From Treponema vincentii (GTDB lineage: Bacteria > Spirochaetota > Spirochaetia > Treponematales > Treponemataceae): DNA of 64,000 bases. Shown one piece after another: positions 25,843-35,574 of the stretch (position 1 is its first letter; each line of letters opens with the position of its first letter). The translations under genes were made by a program, and so were the position numbers. The stretch lies in assembly GCF_010365865.1 (NCBI RefSeq), contig NZ_CP048020.1:310001-374000 (forward strand). The letters run 5' to 3'. A model generated the notes under the pieces. The model was not told the origin of the DNA. It did no database searches and saw only the letters and a list, made by a program, of their open reading frames with translations.

Positions 25843-27321
25843 TTATTTTTCTTTTGCTACAGACGGTTCAAAAGCTTTTTTAGGAGTTCTGCCTTCGTTC
25901 TGTGCGGCAAAACCTACCAGTTCCGGGTATATTTTCTGTGCTTTTTCAAACACATCGGCTGCTTGGTCGTTTCCTAATTTGGTTGCATATTTTGCTGCGG
26001 CGGATTCACCTTTTTTGGTATAGAGCCGTGCAATTTCAGCATCTTTGCCTTTCTGCTCTTTAATCAGCTTTTGCTCATACGCTTTCCAATAGCTGCGGAC
26101 ATTCTTTCCGTACATATCCCTGTTTAAAGCTGAAAAGACATTGATAGTCCGCATCAGCCAATAAAACGAATCAGGCGTATACATTTTGTTGTCGACTTTA
26201 TACGCAGCGTAGGTGTCCGTAATGTTGCCATAGAAGGGCAGATACACCGAATGTTCCGCATTTGCCATTGCCATCCACATCACACCGCCGACAGCTTTCG
26301 GTAATGTGTCTTTCATCTGAATGATATGGCACTCCATAGAAGTCGGTGTACCGATTGCGCGAACTCCTGCGTTTTCCGGTAAATTTGCATTTTTGTCGGT
26401 ATCTTCATAGCGGTAGCGCTGCAATTCCATTACATCTTCAAGCGCGATTTTCTTGTCAGCCTTTCTCCACAAAGAGAATAGCTTCGTGTCATACGCAACC
26501 TTAGCGGATGGTGAGAGTTTGTTTTGTCCTCCCCAAAGCCGTACACGGTTGTAGTCGCTCATTTCTTCTCCATAAGTAAGTCCCGCATGGAATTTACCGT
26601 CAACTTCTTTATAAAAGCCTTTCGACTTAGGCAAATTGATTAAATCTTTTGATGCGATAACATCTTTACTTGTCGTATCGACATAACCGAGTAAGAAGCA
26701 ATTAGGTACTACCGCATACATATCATCCGGAACCTTAACCGCTGCATACTGATGGCCGGTATAAATTTCCATGTACCAGCTTTCTTTATCGTCTGCGATA
26801 AACAGAATATTTCCTTCCGCTGAACCATACGTATCTACAATCTTTGCAATCCGTTCAACGCCTTCCCGGGCTGTCGTAATATACGGTAACACAACCGTTG
26901 TCATGGACGCTTCCGAAAGTCCGTTTTCAACCAGCGGGTCAGCTGCTTCTGCAGCTTTCCCCGGAGATGCCGAAACGGTTGCGCTCATCGCAACGCCGTA
27001 CTCGTTAAAACCGACTTCGTCGTAGATGCCTTCGGACTGTTCGGCATCGCAAATAGCGGTATACCGATAGCTCTCTTTCGGCAATTCAATTTTAAAGCCG
27101 ATTGAGTCGGTAAACTGTACCGGCTTCCTGTTTTTCTGATGCGGATATACCTTAAAGGTTTTGTTATGGGCGCCACTCAAATCTTCCGTACGCGCAATAA
27201 TGCGAAAGCCGTCGGCTGTTGCATCCTTTCCTGCAACAAACCCCGTACAGCCGAAAGCATTGGACATTCCTGCCCATACGCCGGCCGCGGCAACCAATAA
27301 AAACAGACACATTTTTTTCAT
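25843..27321 (-). CDS. C69 family dipeptidase (PepD-type Ntn hydrolase), exported
   Basis: 492 residues. The signal peptide MKKMCLFLLVAAAGVWAGMS ends at NAFG, exposing the Cys of CTGFVAGKDATADG as the expected N-terminal nucleophile. Typical family elements follow: RTEDLSGAHNKTF, VGFNEYGVAMSATVS, and YTGHQYAAVKVPDD. C69 enzymes cleave dipeptides, giving free amino acids as fermentation substrates. I chose ATG at 27321 (GGGAG upstream); an earlier ATG at 27408 adds 29 residues read from the promoter region. Processing position (Cys after AFG) is read from the family pattern. Confidence 0.9.
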   Translation of the reverse strand: MKKMCLFLLVAAAGVWAGMSNAFGCTGFVAGKDATADGFRIIARTEDLSGAHNKTFKVYPHQKNRKPVQFTDSIGFKIELPKESYRYTAICDAEQSEGIYDEVGFNEYGVAMSATVSASPGKAAEAADPLVENGLSEASMTTVVLPYITTAREGVERIAKIVDTYGSAEGNILFIADDKESWYMEIYTGHQYAAVKVPDDMYAVVPNCFLLGYVDTTSKDVIASKDLINLPKSKGFYKEVDGKFHAGLTYGEEMSDYNRVRLWGGQNKLSPSAKVAYDTKLFSLWRKADKKIALEDVMELQRYRYEDTDKNANLPENAGVRAIGTPTSMECHIIQMKDTLPKAVGGVMWMAMANAEHSVYLPFYGNITDTYAAYKVDNKMYTPDSFYWLMRTINVFSALNRDMYGKNVRSYWKAYEQKLIKEQKGKDAEIARLYTKKGESAAAKYATKLGNDQAADVFEKAQKIYPELVGFAAQNEGRTPKKAFEPSVAKEK

Positions 27322-27444
27322 AATGTACTCCCTGTTAAAAATAATCCGATAAACACTACCGAATATAAATATGAAAAGGATTATATCATGCAGTATGAGA
27401 CTTGTCAAAAATTATTCTTTTTATCGAAACAAGAAAAGTCTTCC

Positions 27445-29541
27445 CTAATTGGTTTTAAACTTACTCACCTCCGCCGCCAGATTTTCAATACTCCGCTTAT
27501 TCTTTTGCGTAATTTCACTTACTTCCTGCACGGCATTGTTAATCTGCACTGCGCCCGCTGCCATTTCGTTCATACTATCGGTAATGATACGGGTGAGGTC
27601 ATCGAGCTTGCTCATTTCCTCCGCAACACTCTCTCCGCCCTTCAGCATTTCGTCAGACCCTGCCTGTACTTCCGTTGTTACCATATTGATATTCTTAATG
27701 GCGATTAGTACTTCTTTGCTACCGTTTTCTTGTTCCCTCATTGATTCGGTTAGACGGGCGCTCATATCCTTAACTTGTTCTGCAAGCATAAAGATTGCGT
27801 TGAACTTTTCTTCTACCGTTTTGGAAGAGGCAGAAAGCATTGCGATTTCGCCGGAGAGGGTCTTGAGCGTTGCAGTGATCGTCTTTCCTTGCGTTGCAGA
27901 ATCTTCGGCGAGCTTACGGATTTCGTCCGCAACGACGGCAAATCCCTTGCCGGCTTCTCCCGCATGAGCAGCCTCGATCGCGGCATTCATCGCCAATAGA
28001 TTTGTCTGAGATGCAATATGCTGAATGACGCTCGACGCTTCCAGAAGCGAACCGGATTCTTCGGCAATCTTCTGTGTTACAGTATTGGAATTTACGAGTG
28101 TTGCTTTGCCGTCGCCGGTTGCCAGGGTAAGACTCTTGATTGCCTCGTCGGTTCTACCGAGCGTTTGCCCGATGGAGGCAATGTTGGCAACCATCTCTTC
28201 TACGGATGATGAGGATTGCGCGACACTCGCTGCCTGGGTTTCGATACCGATATTTAACTGCTTAATAGTACGGACAATTTCTTCGACAGTTGCAGCAGTT
28301 TCGGTAACGCTTGCCGCCTGAGTCATTGTCTGCTGCTTTACTCCTTCGATATTTGCACTGATTTCATTTACGGCACTCGCCGTTTCGGTCATGTTGGAGG
28401 CAAGTTCATTTCCAATTTCTTCCATTGCAGCACTGTTTGCACCGACCGCTTGTATCGAAGCACTGATTTTTGCGATTGTTTCGTTAAAGTATACAGATAA
28501 ATCCGTTACTTCATCATTACCGATTAACGGCAACCGCACCGTTAGGTCTCCCTCTCCTTGGGCAATATTTTTTAGAGCATTGACAGCGGTCTGTACCGGC
28601 TTAACCATTGTGCGGGCGACAAAATAAACAATCGTAAGCGCAACAACTAAAATGATAACGCCAAGCGTATATAATGACCGGCGCAGTGTGCTGACCGTTC
28701 CCATAAATTCATTATACGGCGCCGATATAATTACCGTCCATCCGGTTGTCTTTATCTTTGCAAAAGATGCGATTTCCGGTTCGTTCTCCCAATAAAAAAA
28801 TCCGGTAGAGGGTTCTTTCTCCGTCATGGCTCGCTGTTCGAAAGAGGCAATGGTAGAATATGCAGGATCCGTTTTAGCTCGTTCGATACTGCTGCCTTGG
28901 CTTTTTACAATTTCAATATCGGTATCGGCAATAGTAATGCCGGTAAGGCCGATGATGTAGCAACTCCCCGATTCCCCAACAATAATATCACTGATAGTGT
29001 CGGAGAGCCATTCGGCCTGCGCCGCCGCCCCAAGCACTCCAACTATCTGATGATTATTATCATAAATAGGAACCGAAAAGGTAATGATCATTTGATCGTT
29101 CGTGCGTGAAAAATACGGTTCGGTTATAAAAGATTTTCCCTGCATACCGGCTTGCACCCAATTCCTGTCGCTCGCTGCGATTTTTCGACCGTCGAGGGAA
29201 TATAAATTTCCATCCATATCGGTAATGGCGGCATCGCGCAGTACATCATTGTAGGCAACTTCTCTTTTTAAAAATGCGGTTTTTTCGCGGTAGGACAACG
29301 TTTCATCTCTAAACATCGGCATCCGCGCAATTCCTTCAAGAAATTGAATGAAAGACGTAAGGCGCCCGTCAATAATCTCCGCTACGTCGGTTGCTTTATC
29401 GGTAAGATGTGCCTCAATTTTTTCACTTACTGCCGTACGAGCAATTTTAGTTGCTAAAAGGCCTTCAGTAATCCCCGCCGCTGCGATTAATATACCGAAA
29501 ATCAGAATAAGCTTATAACGAATTGAAAACCGTTTTTTCAT
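27445..29541 (-). CDS. Methyl-accepting chemotaxis protein, dCache sensor (paralogue 2)
   Basis: 698 residues with the same order as paralogue 1: helix 1 (about 9-29), dCache sensor (about 33-282, with [15 protein letters not shown] and [13 protein letters not shown]), helix 2 (about 289-311), HAMP, and signalling domain with [20 protein letters not shown]. The cytoplasmic half is nearly the same as paralogue 1, and the sensor halves are clearly diverged, suggesting duplication followed by ligand specialisation or gene conversion of the signalling half. Ribosome-binding site GGGAGG. It faces paralogue 1 on the opposite strand, so the two form an inverted repeat around the dipeptidase and acetyltransferase genes. 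Confidence 0.93.
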   Translation of the reverse strand: MKKRFSIRYKLILIFGILIAAAGITEGLLATKIARTAVSEKIEAHLTDKATDVAEIIDGRLTSFIQFLEGIARMPMFRDETLSYREKTAFLKREVAYNDVLRDAAITDMDGNLYSLDGRKIAASDRNWVQAGMQGKSFITEPYFSRTNDQMIITFSVPIYDNNHQIVGVLGAAAQAEWLSDTISDIIVGESGSCYIIGLTGITIADTDIEIVKSQGSSIERAKTDPAYSTIASFEQRAMTEKEPSTGFFYWENEPEIASFAKIKTTGWTVIISAPYNEFMGTVSTLRRSLYTLGVIILVVALTIVYFVARTMVKPVQTAVNALKNIAQGEGDLTVRLPLIGNDEVTDLSVYFNETIAKISASIQAVGANSAAMEEIGNELASNMTETASAVNEISANIEGVKQQTMTQAASVTETAATVEEIVRTIKQLNIGIETQAASVAQSSSSVEEMVANIASIGQTLGRTDEAIKSLTLATGDGKATLVNSNTVTQKIAEESGSLLEASSVIQHIASQTNLLAMNAAIEAAHAGEAGKGFAVVADEIRKLAEDSATQGKTITATLKTLSGEIAMLSASSKTVEEKFNAIFMLAEQVKDMSARLTESMREQENGSKEVLIAIKNINMVTTEVQAGSDEMLKGGESVAEEMSKLDDLTRIITDSMNEMAAGAVQINNAVQEVSEITQKNKRSIENLAAEVSKFKTN

Positions 29542-29846
29542 CGTATACCTCCCGCCAAATGCGCACTAAATTGTATGGAATACTGTATATCATATTTTAT
29601 CTCTTTTGTAATAGTATACGAATTCAGTTTTATGCCTCAATTCATCTCTGAAATATTCGGATATCTTTTAGACCCTTACTGGCTTCTTAATACTTAAGAG
29701 AAAATTAATTTCCGTGGCATATTATGAATTACTTTACTTTTAGTAGAAAATTCAGTATGCTGTGTTTCGATATTTCAATGTTGTATGCTGCAAACATTTG
29801 CAAGGCGTACGGGAATATCCGAAATTTTCTTTTAGGAGGAAGGAAT
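29542..29846. other. 305-bp divergent intergenic region
   Basis: AT-rich region between the divergent chemoreceptor (27445) and secreted-protein (29847) genes; it must hold both promoters. I could not identify convincing -35/-10 pairs or operators. An in-frame ATG at 29724 would extend the downstream gene by 41 residues without signal-peptide character. Confidence 0.4.
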
Positions 29847-30536
29847 ATGAAAAAATTCGCTTTCGTATTATCGGTTCTTTTTTTGACAAGTGCTCTTTCG
29901 TTTGCTTCCGGTGCTGCCGATTCCAATGCTGCAGCCGATGTCAAAATCGACTTTAGAATGAACATTGCCAAACAAGATTATGAGTCCAATTATTTTAATT
30001 GGACGCTTGGGAAAGAAGCAACTGTGCAGGACAAATTCGATGCTGTTTCGGGTGCAAGTTTGAAAGGTTCCACAAGAGCATTTAATGCCGTCCGCTATGC
30101 AGGTAATGCTGCAGATAAAAAAGCGGCGCTTCCGTCAGCACTGCGCAGTCTGTTTTTGTTCCCTCTTGCCGATTGGAAATTCGTCGAGGGATACGGACTT
30201 CAAATAACGAATACCGACGGTGCTCTTACGATACGGTTTGCCCGCAAAACGACTGCATATGAATTAACAACCGACAATCAGGGTAATTTTAACCTGCTTA
30301 CCGGAGCAAAAATTGCAAAAGATATTGCGGAAAAAACCGATACCGGTTTTGCAATTAAGCCCGAATATCTCAAAGAGGGCGGGGATCCCACAAAGATGTC
30401 CGATTTGGATTGGAACAAGATACCGCTGAAAAACGACACTTTTGCTCCCGATGCCGCTTATCATTATGAAGGGACGCTCAAATTTGCGTTGAAAGATAAC
30501 ATTTTAACGGTGAACGGTGCATTAAATCGTAAATAA
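29847..30536 (+). CDS. Secreted protein of unknown function
   Basis: 229 residues, starting at ATG 29847 after a strong ribosome-binding site (TAGGAGGAAGG). The signal peptide MKKFAFVLSVLFLTSALSFA ends near ASG. There is no lipobox, so it is probably periplasmic or secreted. The mature part has several short beta-type stretches (WKFVEGYGLQITNTDGALTI; YHYEGTLKFALKDNILTVNG) and a central Asp/Lys-rich helix region (GAKIAKDIAEKTDTG). I do not recognise a family. A bidirectional terminator follows. Confidence 0.75.
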   Translation: MKKFAFVLSVLFLTSALSFASGAADSNAAADVKIDFRMNIAKQDYESNYFNWTLGKEATVQDKFDAVSGASLKGSTRAFNAVRYAGNAADKKAALPSALRSLFLFPLADWKFVEGYGLQITNTDGALTIRFARKTTAYELTTDNQGNFNLLTGAKIAKDIAEKTDTGFAIKPEYLKEGGDPTKMSDLDWNKIPLKNDTFAPDAAYHYEGTLKFALKDNILTVNGALNRK

Positions 30537-30562
30537 GTGACGGGTGTCTGAATAATCGAAAA

Positions 30563-30604
30563 AAAGAGCCTCTCTAAGCATTGTGCTTGAGAGGCTCTTT
30601 TTTT
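30563..30604. terminator. Bidirectional terminator between the secreted-protein gene and accA
   Basis: GAGCCTCTC pairs with GAGAGGCTC around an inner AAGCA/TGCTT stem, flanked by A-runs on one side and T-runs on the other. It overlaps the accA stop codon and serves both convergent units. Confidence 0.88.
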
Positions 30605-31535
30605 ACTCCGAGTAAAGACCGATGGCGTGTATCTTTTTGCGGCGATACCGTACCAAGACTTTGGGATCACGTTTGCAGAGATCGGCTAAGTCATGCAGAA
30701 TTTGCGCGCGTATTTTATCCGCTGCTTTTTGCGGATCGGTATGAGCACCGTCTACCGGCTCTTCAATAACCCCGTTAATCAGTTTAAGCCCGAGTACCTC
30801 ACGGCTGGTAATTTTCAGCATTGCGGCGGCATCCTTCGCCTTGCTTGAGTCTCGCAATAAGATAGACGCACAGCCTTCCGGCGAGATAACCGAGAAAATT
30901 GCATTTTCCAGCATGTACACCTTATCACCGACTCCGATACCGAGCGCACCACCTGAACCACCTTCCCCAATGACAAAGCAGATAACAGGCGTCTTGACGC
31001 GACTCAACTCACGTAAGTTTACCGCGATAGCTTCGGCGATACCGCGCTCCTCCGAACCAAGTCCGGGATAGGCGCCTTGTGTGTCAACAAAGGTAATAAT
31101 CGGGCGGTGGAATTTTTCCGCCTGTTTGATGAGCCTGAGTGCTTTGCGGTAACCTTCGGGATTCGCCATGCCGCCGTTCCGGTCGATGGTTTCCCGCAAG
31201 TTCCGCCCTTTCTGGTTGCCGATAACCGTTACCGGTATTCCGTTGATAAAGGCGATACCACCTATCAGTGCAGGATCGTCGCCGAAGCAGCGGTCGCCGT
31301 GCAGTTCGATAAAGCTATCAAAGACCATATCGATATAGTCGAGGGCACGCGGTCGATCGTTATTCCGTGCAAGCTCGATCTTCCTCCATACTTGGGAAAT
31401 TGCAGAGCTTGCTTGCAGCTTTTCATTTATTGTTTTGAGTTCTTTGGTGATGTCGAGCCCGTATTTGTCGGCAATATCACGCAAACTCGACAGGATTTCG
31501 CTTTGGTCGGTCAGTTGTTCGTTTCCTTTATCCAT
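30603..31535 (-). CDS. accA: Acetyl-CoA carboxylase carboxyltransferase subunit alpha
   Basis: 310 residues, alpha subunit of the carboxyltransferase that moves the carboxyl group from carboxybiotin to acetyl-CoA, giving malonyl-CoA. Family segments are plain: RPRALDYIDMVF near the N-terminus, DRCFGDDPALIGGI, then TFVDTQGAYPGLGSEERG (about 166-183) and IGEGGSGGALGIGVGD (about 213). Length matches the usual 310-320. AAGGAAG precedes ATG. Last gene of the fabV-accB-accC-accD-accA operon; intact, unlike accC and accD. Confidence 0.95.
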   Translation of the reverse strand: MDKGNEQLTDQSEILSSLRDIADKYGLDITKELKTINEKLQASSAISQVWRKIELARNNDRPRALDYIDMVFDSFIELHGDRCFGDDPALIGGIAFINGIPVTVIGNQKGRNLRETIDRNGGMANPEGYRKALRLIKQAEKFHRPIITFVDTQGAYPGLGSEERGIAEAIAVNLRELSRVKTPVICFVIGEGGSGGALGIGVGDKVYMLENAIFSVISPEGCASILLRDSSKAKDAAAMLKITSREVLGLKLINGVIEEPVDGAHTDPQKAADKIRAQILHDLADLCKRDPKVLVRYRRKKIHAIGLYSE

Positions 31536-31565
31536 ATTACTTCCTTCCCTTGCCGAACGGCGGAT

Positions 31566-32322
31566 TCATGTGTGTGCGTCAATCATCACGGCAAAAAAGT
31601 GTTTTTGCTCTATGCGCGGCACAATACAGTCAACAAAACCTTTTTTAAGCTGGAATTCAGCGCGTTGAAATCCCTCCGGCAGCTGCTGGTGGATGGTGCC
31701 TTCGATAACGCGCGGCCCGGCAAATCCGATAAGAGCATTGGGTTCCGCCGCGATAACATCGCCTAGCATCGCAAAACTTGCCGTGACACCGCCCGTCGTG
31801 GGGTCGCAGAGCATCAGGAAGAGGGGGGACGCCCTTGTCATCAAGTTCCGCCGCCGCGCTTGAGGTTTTCGCCATCTGCATCAGCGAGAAAAGCCCTTCC
31901 TGCATACGCGCGCCGCCCGATGTTGCGTAGATAATTACCGGTATCCGTTCCGCTGCGCCTTTCAGCATAAGCCGGGAAATTTTCTCCCCGACAACGGATC
32001 CCATCGAACCGCCGAGAAAGTCGAACGACATAACACCCAACAGCGCATCTCTACCTTCAATCTTGCATTTACCGGTAACGACAGCCTCATTCATCGAGGT
32101 TTTTGCCTCCGCAGCGGAAACTTTTTCTTCATATCCCGCCATCTGAATGGGATTCATTGTCCGTAAGGTAGGATCCAGCTCTTCAAACGTATCTTTATCG
32201 GCAATATAGGCAATCCGGTCGGGCACATCCATCCGCATGTGGCAGCCGCAGTCGGGACATACCATCAAGTGTTTTAAAAGCGTTTCCCGTTCATATTGTT
32301 TTTTACAATGAGGACATTCCAT
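31566..32322 (-). pseudogene. accD: Acetyl-CoA carboxylase carboxyltransferase subunit beta, frameshifted
   Basis: The N-terminal zinc ribbon (CPHC ... CPDC), [20 protein letters not shown] and the C-terminal [18 protein letters not shown] identify AccD. The frame breaks after AELDDKG in a C6 run (plus-strand G6, 31823-31828). With one C fewer it continues [19 protein letters not shown] and reaches a stop at 31566, giving about 251 residues. As written the product would end out of frame near residue 221. The gene sits between accC and accA with spacings of 11 and 30 bases and a good ribosome-binding site. A sequencing indel is the simplest cause; a real lesion would disable acetyl-CoA carboxylase. 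Confidence 0.88.
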
Positions 32323-32333
32323 TATCTCTTTCC

Positions 32334-33662
32334 TTATTTATCTCCAGTAGTGAATAACTGCGCGTACAAACTTGTGCCGAAAGTACCCGATTGGAACTGA
32401 GCCGACCGTAAAATAGTTTTTTGCTCTTCAATATTGGTTTGGATACCTTCGATATGCAGCTCATCCAGTGCACACAGCAGCTTTTTAATAGTCTGTGCCC
32501 GATCCGCCCCATGCACAATCAGCTTGGCAGTCATCGAATCATAGAAAGGCACTACCTTGTACCCTTGATATAAAAATCCATCGAAACGGACACCATTTCC
32601 GCCGGGTATCCGTAGATTTGTAATCAGCCCGGGTGTACGTGCATTGATACGAGCTTCGATTGCCCAACCCTTTATCGGCACTACACCGTCAGGGAGCGTC
32701 ATCTTGCCGCCCGTACACACAGAAATCTGTTCACGGATAATGTCGGTACCGGTTACCATCTCGGAAACGGGATGCTCAACCTGTACGCGCGCATTAACTT
32801 CCATAAAATAAAACTGATCACCGGAGACGAGAAATTCGATGGTACCCGCTCCGCAATACTTGAGCGAAGAAAAAAAAGCTTTTGCGCACCCGCGCACATT
32901 GCATCATACATTGCATCGCTCACCGCCTGCGAAGGGCTTTCTTCTATCAGTTTTTTGGTGATTCCGCTGTACCGAGCAGTCCCGCTCACCGAGAATTGCA
33001 ACACCGCCTGTACCGTCGCCGATAACCTGCAACTCGACATGTCGCGGGTCGCTCAGGTATTTTTCGATATAAACTGTGCCGTCGGCAAAATTCGCTTCTG
33101 CTTCTGAAGATGCGATGGAAAGGTTTTCAGCTAAGTCGGCTTCCTTCCAAACGATGCGCATACCCTTCCCGCCGCCGCCTGAGGCTGCTTTGATAATAAC
33201 CGGATAGCCGCATTCCTTCGCGGTTTCCGCAGCTTGTTCTTTGGTTGTAATCGCACCCTTAGAGCCGGGAGTAATCGGGAGTCCGCTTTTTTGTGCGGTC
33301 TCGCGAGCTCTCACCTTATCGCCGAGCATTTCGATAGTGTCGGGCTTGGAGCCAATCCAGAACATACCGGCTTTTTCTACCTCCCGTGCAAAACCTGCGT
33401 TTTCGGAGAGAAAGCCGACGCCCGGATGTACGGCATCGCAGCCGGTGCATAGTGCAGCAGTTATGAGCGTATCTTTATTCAAATAGCTTTTAGCCGACGG
33501 CGCAGGCCCGATGCACACTGCACGATCCGCTAACTGCACATGCAGGCATTCTTTGTCGGCGGTGGAATAAACAGCGACGGTTTCGATGTCCATTTCCCGA
33601 CAGGCGCGGATAACGCGAACGGCAATTTCGCCGCGGTTCGCAATCAGCATTTTCCGTATCAT
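32334..33662 (-). pseudogene. accC: Biotin carboxylase, two homopolymer frameshifts
   Basis: ATP-dependent carboxylation of biotin on AccB. The N-terminus MIRKMLIANRGEIAVRVIRA, the ATP-grasp loop KAASGGGGKGMRIV, GERDCSVQR and, near the end, FYFMEVNARVQVEHPVSEMV are diagnostic. After QRNHQK the frame is lost in an A6 run (plus T6, 32951-32956); one A fewer restores LIEESPSQAVSDAM. It is lost again in a T8 run (plus A8, 32870-32877); two T fewer, or one more, restores LKYCGAGTIEFLVSGDQ. Corrected length is about 441-442 residues, normal for AccC. It starts two bases after accB. See findings for interpretation. Confidence 0.88.
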
Positions 33663-33664
33663 AC

Positions 33665-34243
33665 TTAAATCCTGATTGTAAAGAGCGGCTGATCAAACTC
33701 AACCAAATCACCATTTGCTGCAAGGATCTCTTCAACAGTACCGTCGTATTCGCACTCAAGGGTGTTCATCATCTTCATCGCTTCGAGGATGCAGAGCGGC
33801 TGTCCCTTTGAAACCTTGGATCCCTTGTCTACATACGCGGGAGCATCAGGAGACGGAGATCGGTAGAATGAGCCGACAATAGGGCTTTTCACCGTAACGA
33901 GATTTGCGTCAGTGCCGGGGGTAACCGCCGCGGCTGTAGTCGGTATACCTGCTGTTGCCCCCATTGCGTTTGCGTGCCCCTGTGTACCTGCTGCAGAAGC
34001 TGTTCCGCCGTTTGCAGGAAGGCTTTGCATACCGGTGCCCATCGCTGCATATCCGTTTGTATCAGTTCCGGCGATCGGCTGCATCGGCGCAGTGCGCAGT
34101 GTATACGGCACGGCCGCCTGTGTATTCTGATACGCAGCTTCTTTTTTAAGCGTTAGCTCCGCTTCTCCTTCCTTTATATGGAGCAGTACAGCCGAGCTCT
34201 TTTCAAACTTGTCAAAGACATTCAAAATAAATTTTTCGTTCAT
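33665..34243 (-). CDS. accB: Biotin carboxyl carrier protein of acetyl-CoA carboxylase
   Basis: 192 residues carrying the biotin that shuttles carboxyl groups between AccC and AccA/AccD. The biotinyl domain (about 115-192) has the acceptor Lys in LEAMKMMNTLECEYDG. The N-terminal helix region precedes a long Ala/Thr/Gly/Pro linker (about 40-110), typical of BCCPs but longer than in E. coli (156 residues). The ribosome-binding site is modest. It lies 29 bases after fabV and two bases before accC, and is intact. Confidence 0.93.
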   Translation of the reverse strand: MNEKFILNVFDKFEKSSAVLLHIKEGEAELTLKKEAAYQNTQAAVPYTLRTAPMQPIAGTDTNGYAAMGTGMQSLPANGGTASAAGTQGHANAMGATAGIPTTAAAVTPGTDANLVTVKSPIVGSFYRSPSPDAPAYVDKGSKVSKGQPLCILEAMKMMNTLECEYDGTVEEILAANGDLVEFDQPLFTIRI

Positions 34244-34272
34244 ATTCTTACTCTGTTACTCTGTGTCAGCCT

Positions 34273-35469
34273 TTATATCCGGTCGAACCGGTCAATCTCG
34301 GCATCGTAATCGATACCGGCAATATCAAATCCGTTAATCGCCAAAAAGTCATGCCGATATTCATCGACATCGGTACGCTCGCGGCTGGTCTCGTCGGTAA
34401 CGGTTGCCATAATCTCTGCAACGGCAGACTGTACCGATTCGTCTAACTCCCAGTCGTCGATACGGATACGGTGTTCGCTGTCCGTCGGAATAACACCGTC
34501 TGTCGTGTACAAGCGGCTGTCAAAGAGACGGTTTATCTGCTCGATACAGCCTTCGTGCGTGCCCTTTTCCTTCATCACTTTGAAAAGACTTGCCAAATAC
34601 AGCGGAATAACCGGAATAACGGCGCTTGCACGGGTTACCAGACCCTTGTTGACCGACACAAATGCCTGACCTTTTAAGGCCGCAAGCTTTGTGTTCAGCG
34701 CATGGGCGGTAGCTTCCAAGTGTTCCTTTGCCTTACCGATGGTTCCCTTGCGATACAGTGCTTGCGTGGCTTCCGGCTCGATATAGGAATACGCAACCGT
34801 AATGCACCCTTGCGCCAATAGATTAGCGGCACCGAGCTTTTCTATCCAACGCTGCCAATCCTCACCACCCATAACTTTTACGGTAGCGAAGGCTTCTTCG
34901 TCGGTTGCCGGTTCCGCAGTAATTTCCGTCAAAGCACCGGTAAACGGGTCGAGGGTTTTACCGGTAAACGGCTTTCCGAAGGGCTTGAGTGCCGAGCGAT
35001 AAGTAACACCGGTCTCCGGATCGGTACGCACGGAGCTTGCCACGCTGTAGATGATCAAGTCGAACTTTATACCCAGTTTTTTTGCTTCATCGATAACCTG
35101 TGTTTTAATAGCATCGGAAAACGCATCTCCGTCGATGGTAACGGATACCAGCCCTGCTTCTTTTGCCGCGGTATCAACGGCTAAGTTGTTATACCAGCCG
35201 GGTGTTCCCCACTTCTTTTCGCTACCGGCTTTTTCATACGATACGCCGATGGTTGTCGCACCGTACCCGAAAGCTGCCGTAATGCGGCTCGCCAATCCGT
35301 ATCCACCTGAACAGCCGACTATCAGCACATTTTTCGGTACCGCGGTTCCTGCCGGGTGAGATTTTGCCCGCTTTTTTGTATACGCGATTTGATCTTCAAC
35401 TGCTTTTTTACATCCTTGAGGATGCGCGTTTAAACAGATATTGCTCCTCAACATTGGTTTCATACTCAT
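34273..35469 (-). CDS. fabV: Trans-2-enoyl-CoA reductase (TER/FabV)
   Basis: NADH-dependent reduction of crotonyl-CoA and other trans-2-enoyl thioesters. The 398-residue sequence matches the T. denticola TER almost throughout: start LRSNICLNAHPQGCKKAVED, nucleotide-binding GCSGGYGLASRITAAFGYGA, and the Y-x8-K active site in YSYIEPEATQALYRKGTIGK. The terminus IDRFDRI is also shared. AAGGAG stands nine bases before ATG. First gene of the acc operon and divergent from rnfC. In treponemes the enzyme may serve fatty-acid synthesis, replacing FabI, or butyrate-type fermentation; the linkage to accBCDA favours the former. Confidence 0.96.
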   Translation of the reverse strand: MSMKPMLRSNICLNAHPQGCKKAVEDQIAYTKKRAKSHPAGTAVPKNVLIVGCSGGYGLASRITAAFGYGATTIGVSYEKAGSEKKWGTPGWYNNLAVDTAAKEAGLVSVTIDGDAFSDAIKTQVIDEAKKLGIKFDLIIYSVASSVRTDPETGVTYRSALKPFGKPFTGKTLDPFTGALTEITAEPATDEEAFATVKVMGGEDWQRWIEKLGAANLLAQGCITVAYSYIEPEATQALYRKGTIGKAKEHLEATAHALNTKLAALKGQAFVSVNKGLVTRASAVIPVIPLYLASLFKVMKEKGTHEGCIEQINRLFDSRLYTTDGVIPTDSEHRIRIDDWELDESVQSAVAEIMATVTDETSRERTDVDEYRHDFLAINGFDIAGIDYDAEIDRFDRI

Positions 35470-35539
35470 TTCTCTTTACTCCTTACTATATTAGTTGTTT
35501 ATAATGCATGATTACGCCATAATTGGCAATAGCTTTTTC

Positions 35540-35568
35540 TTGACTGAATATATGATGTTTTATATAAT
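35540..35568 (+). promoter_or_regulatory. rnf operon promoter, leaderless geometry
   Basis: TTGACT (35540-35545), 17-bp spacer, perfect TATAAT (35563-35568), then exactly six bases to the rnfC ATG at 35575. Initiation is expected on or next to the start codon. No Shine-Dalgarno is present. Confidence 0.75.
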
Positions 35569-35574
35569 AGAAGA

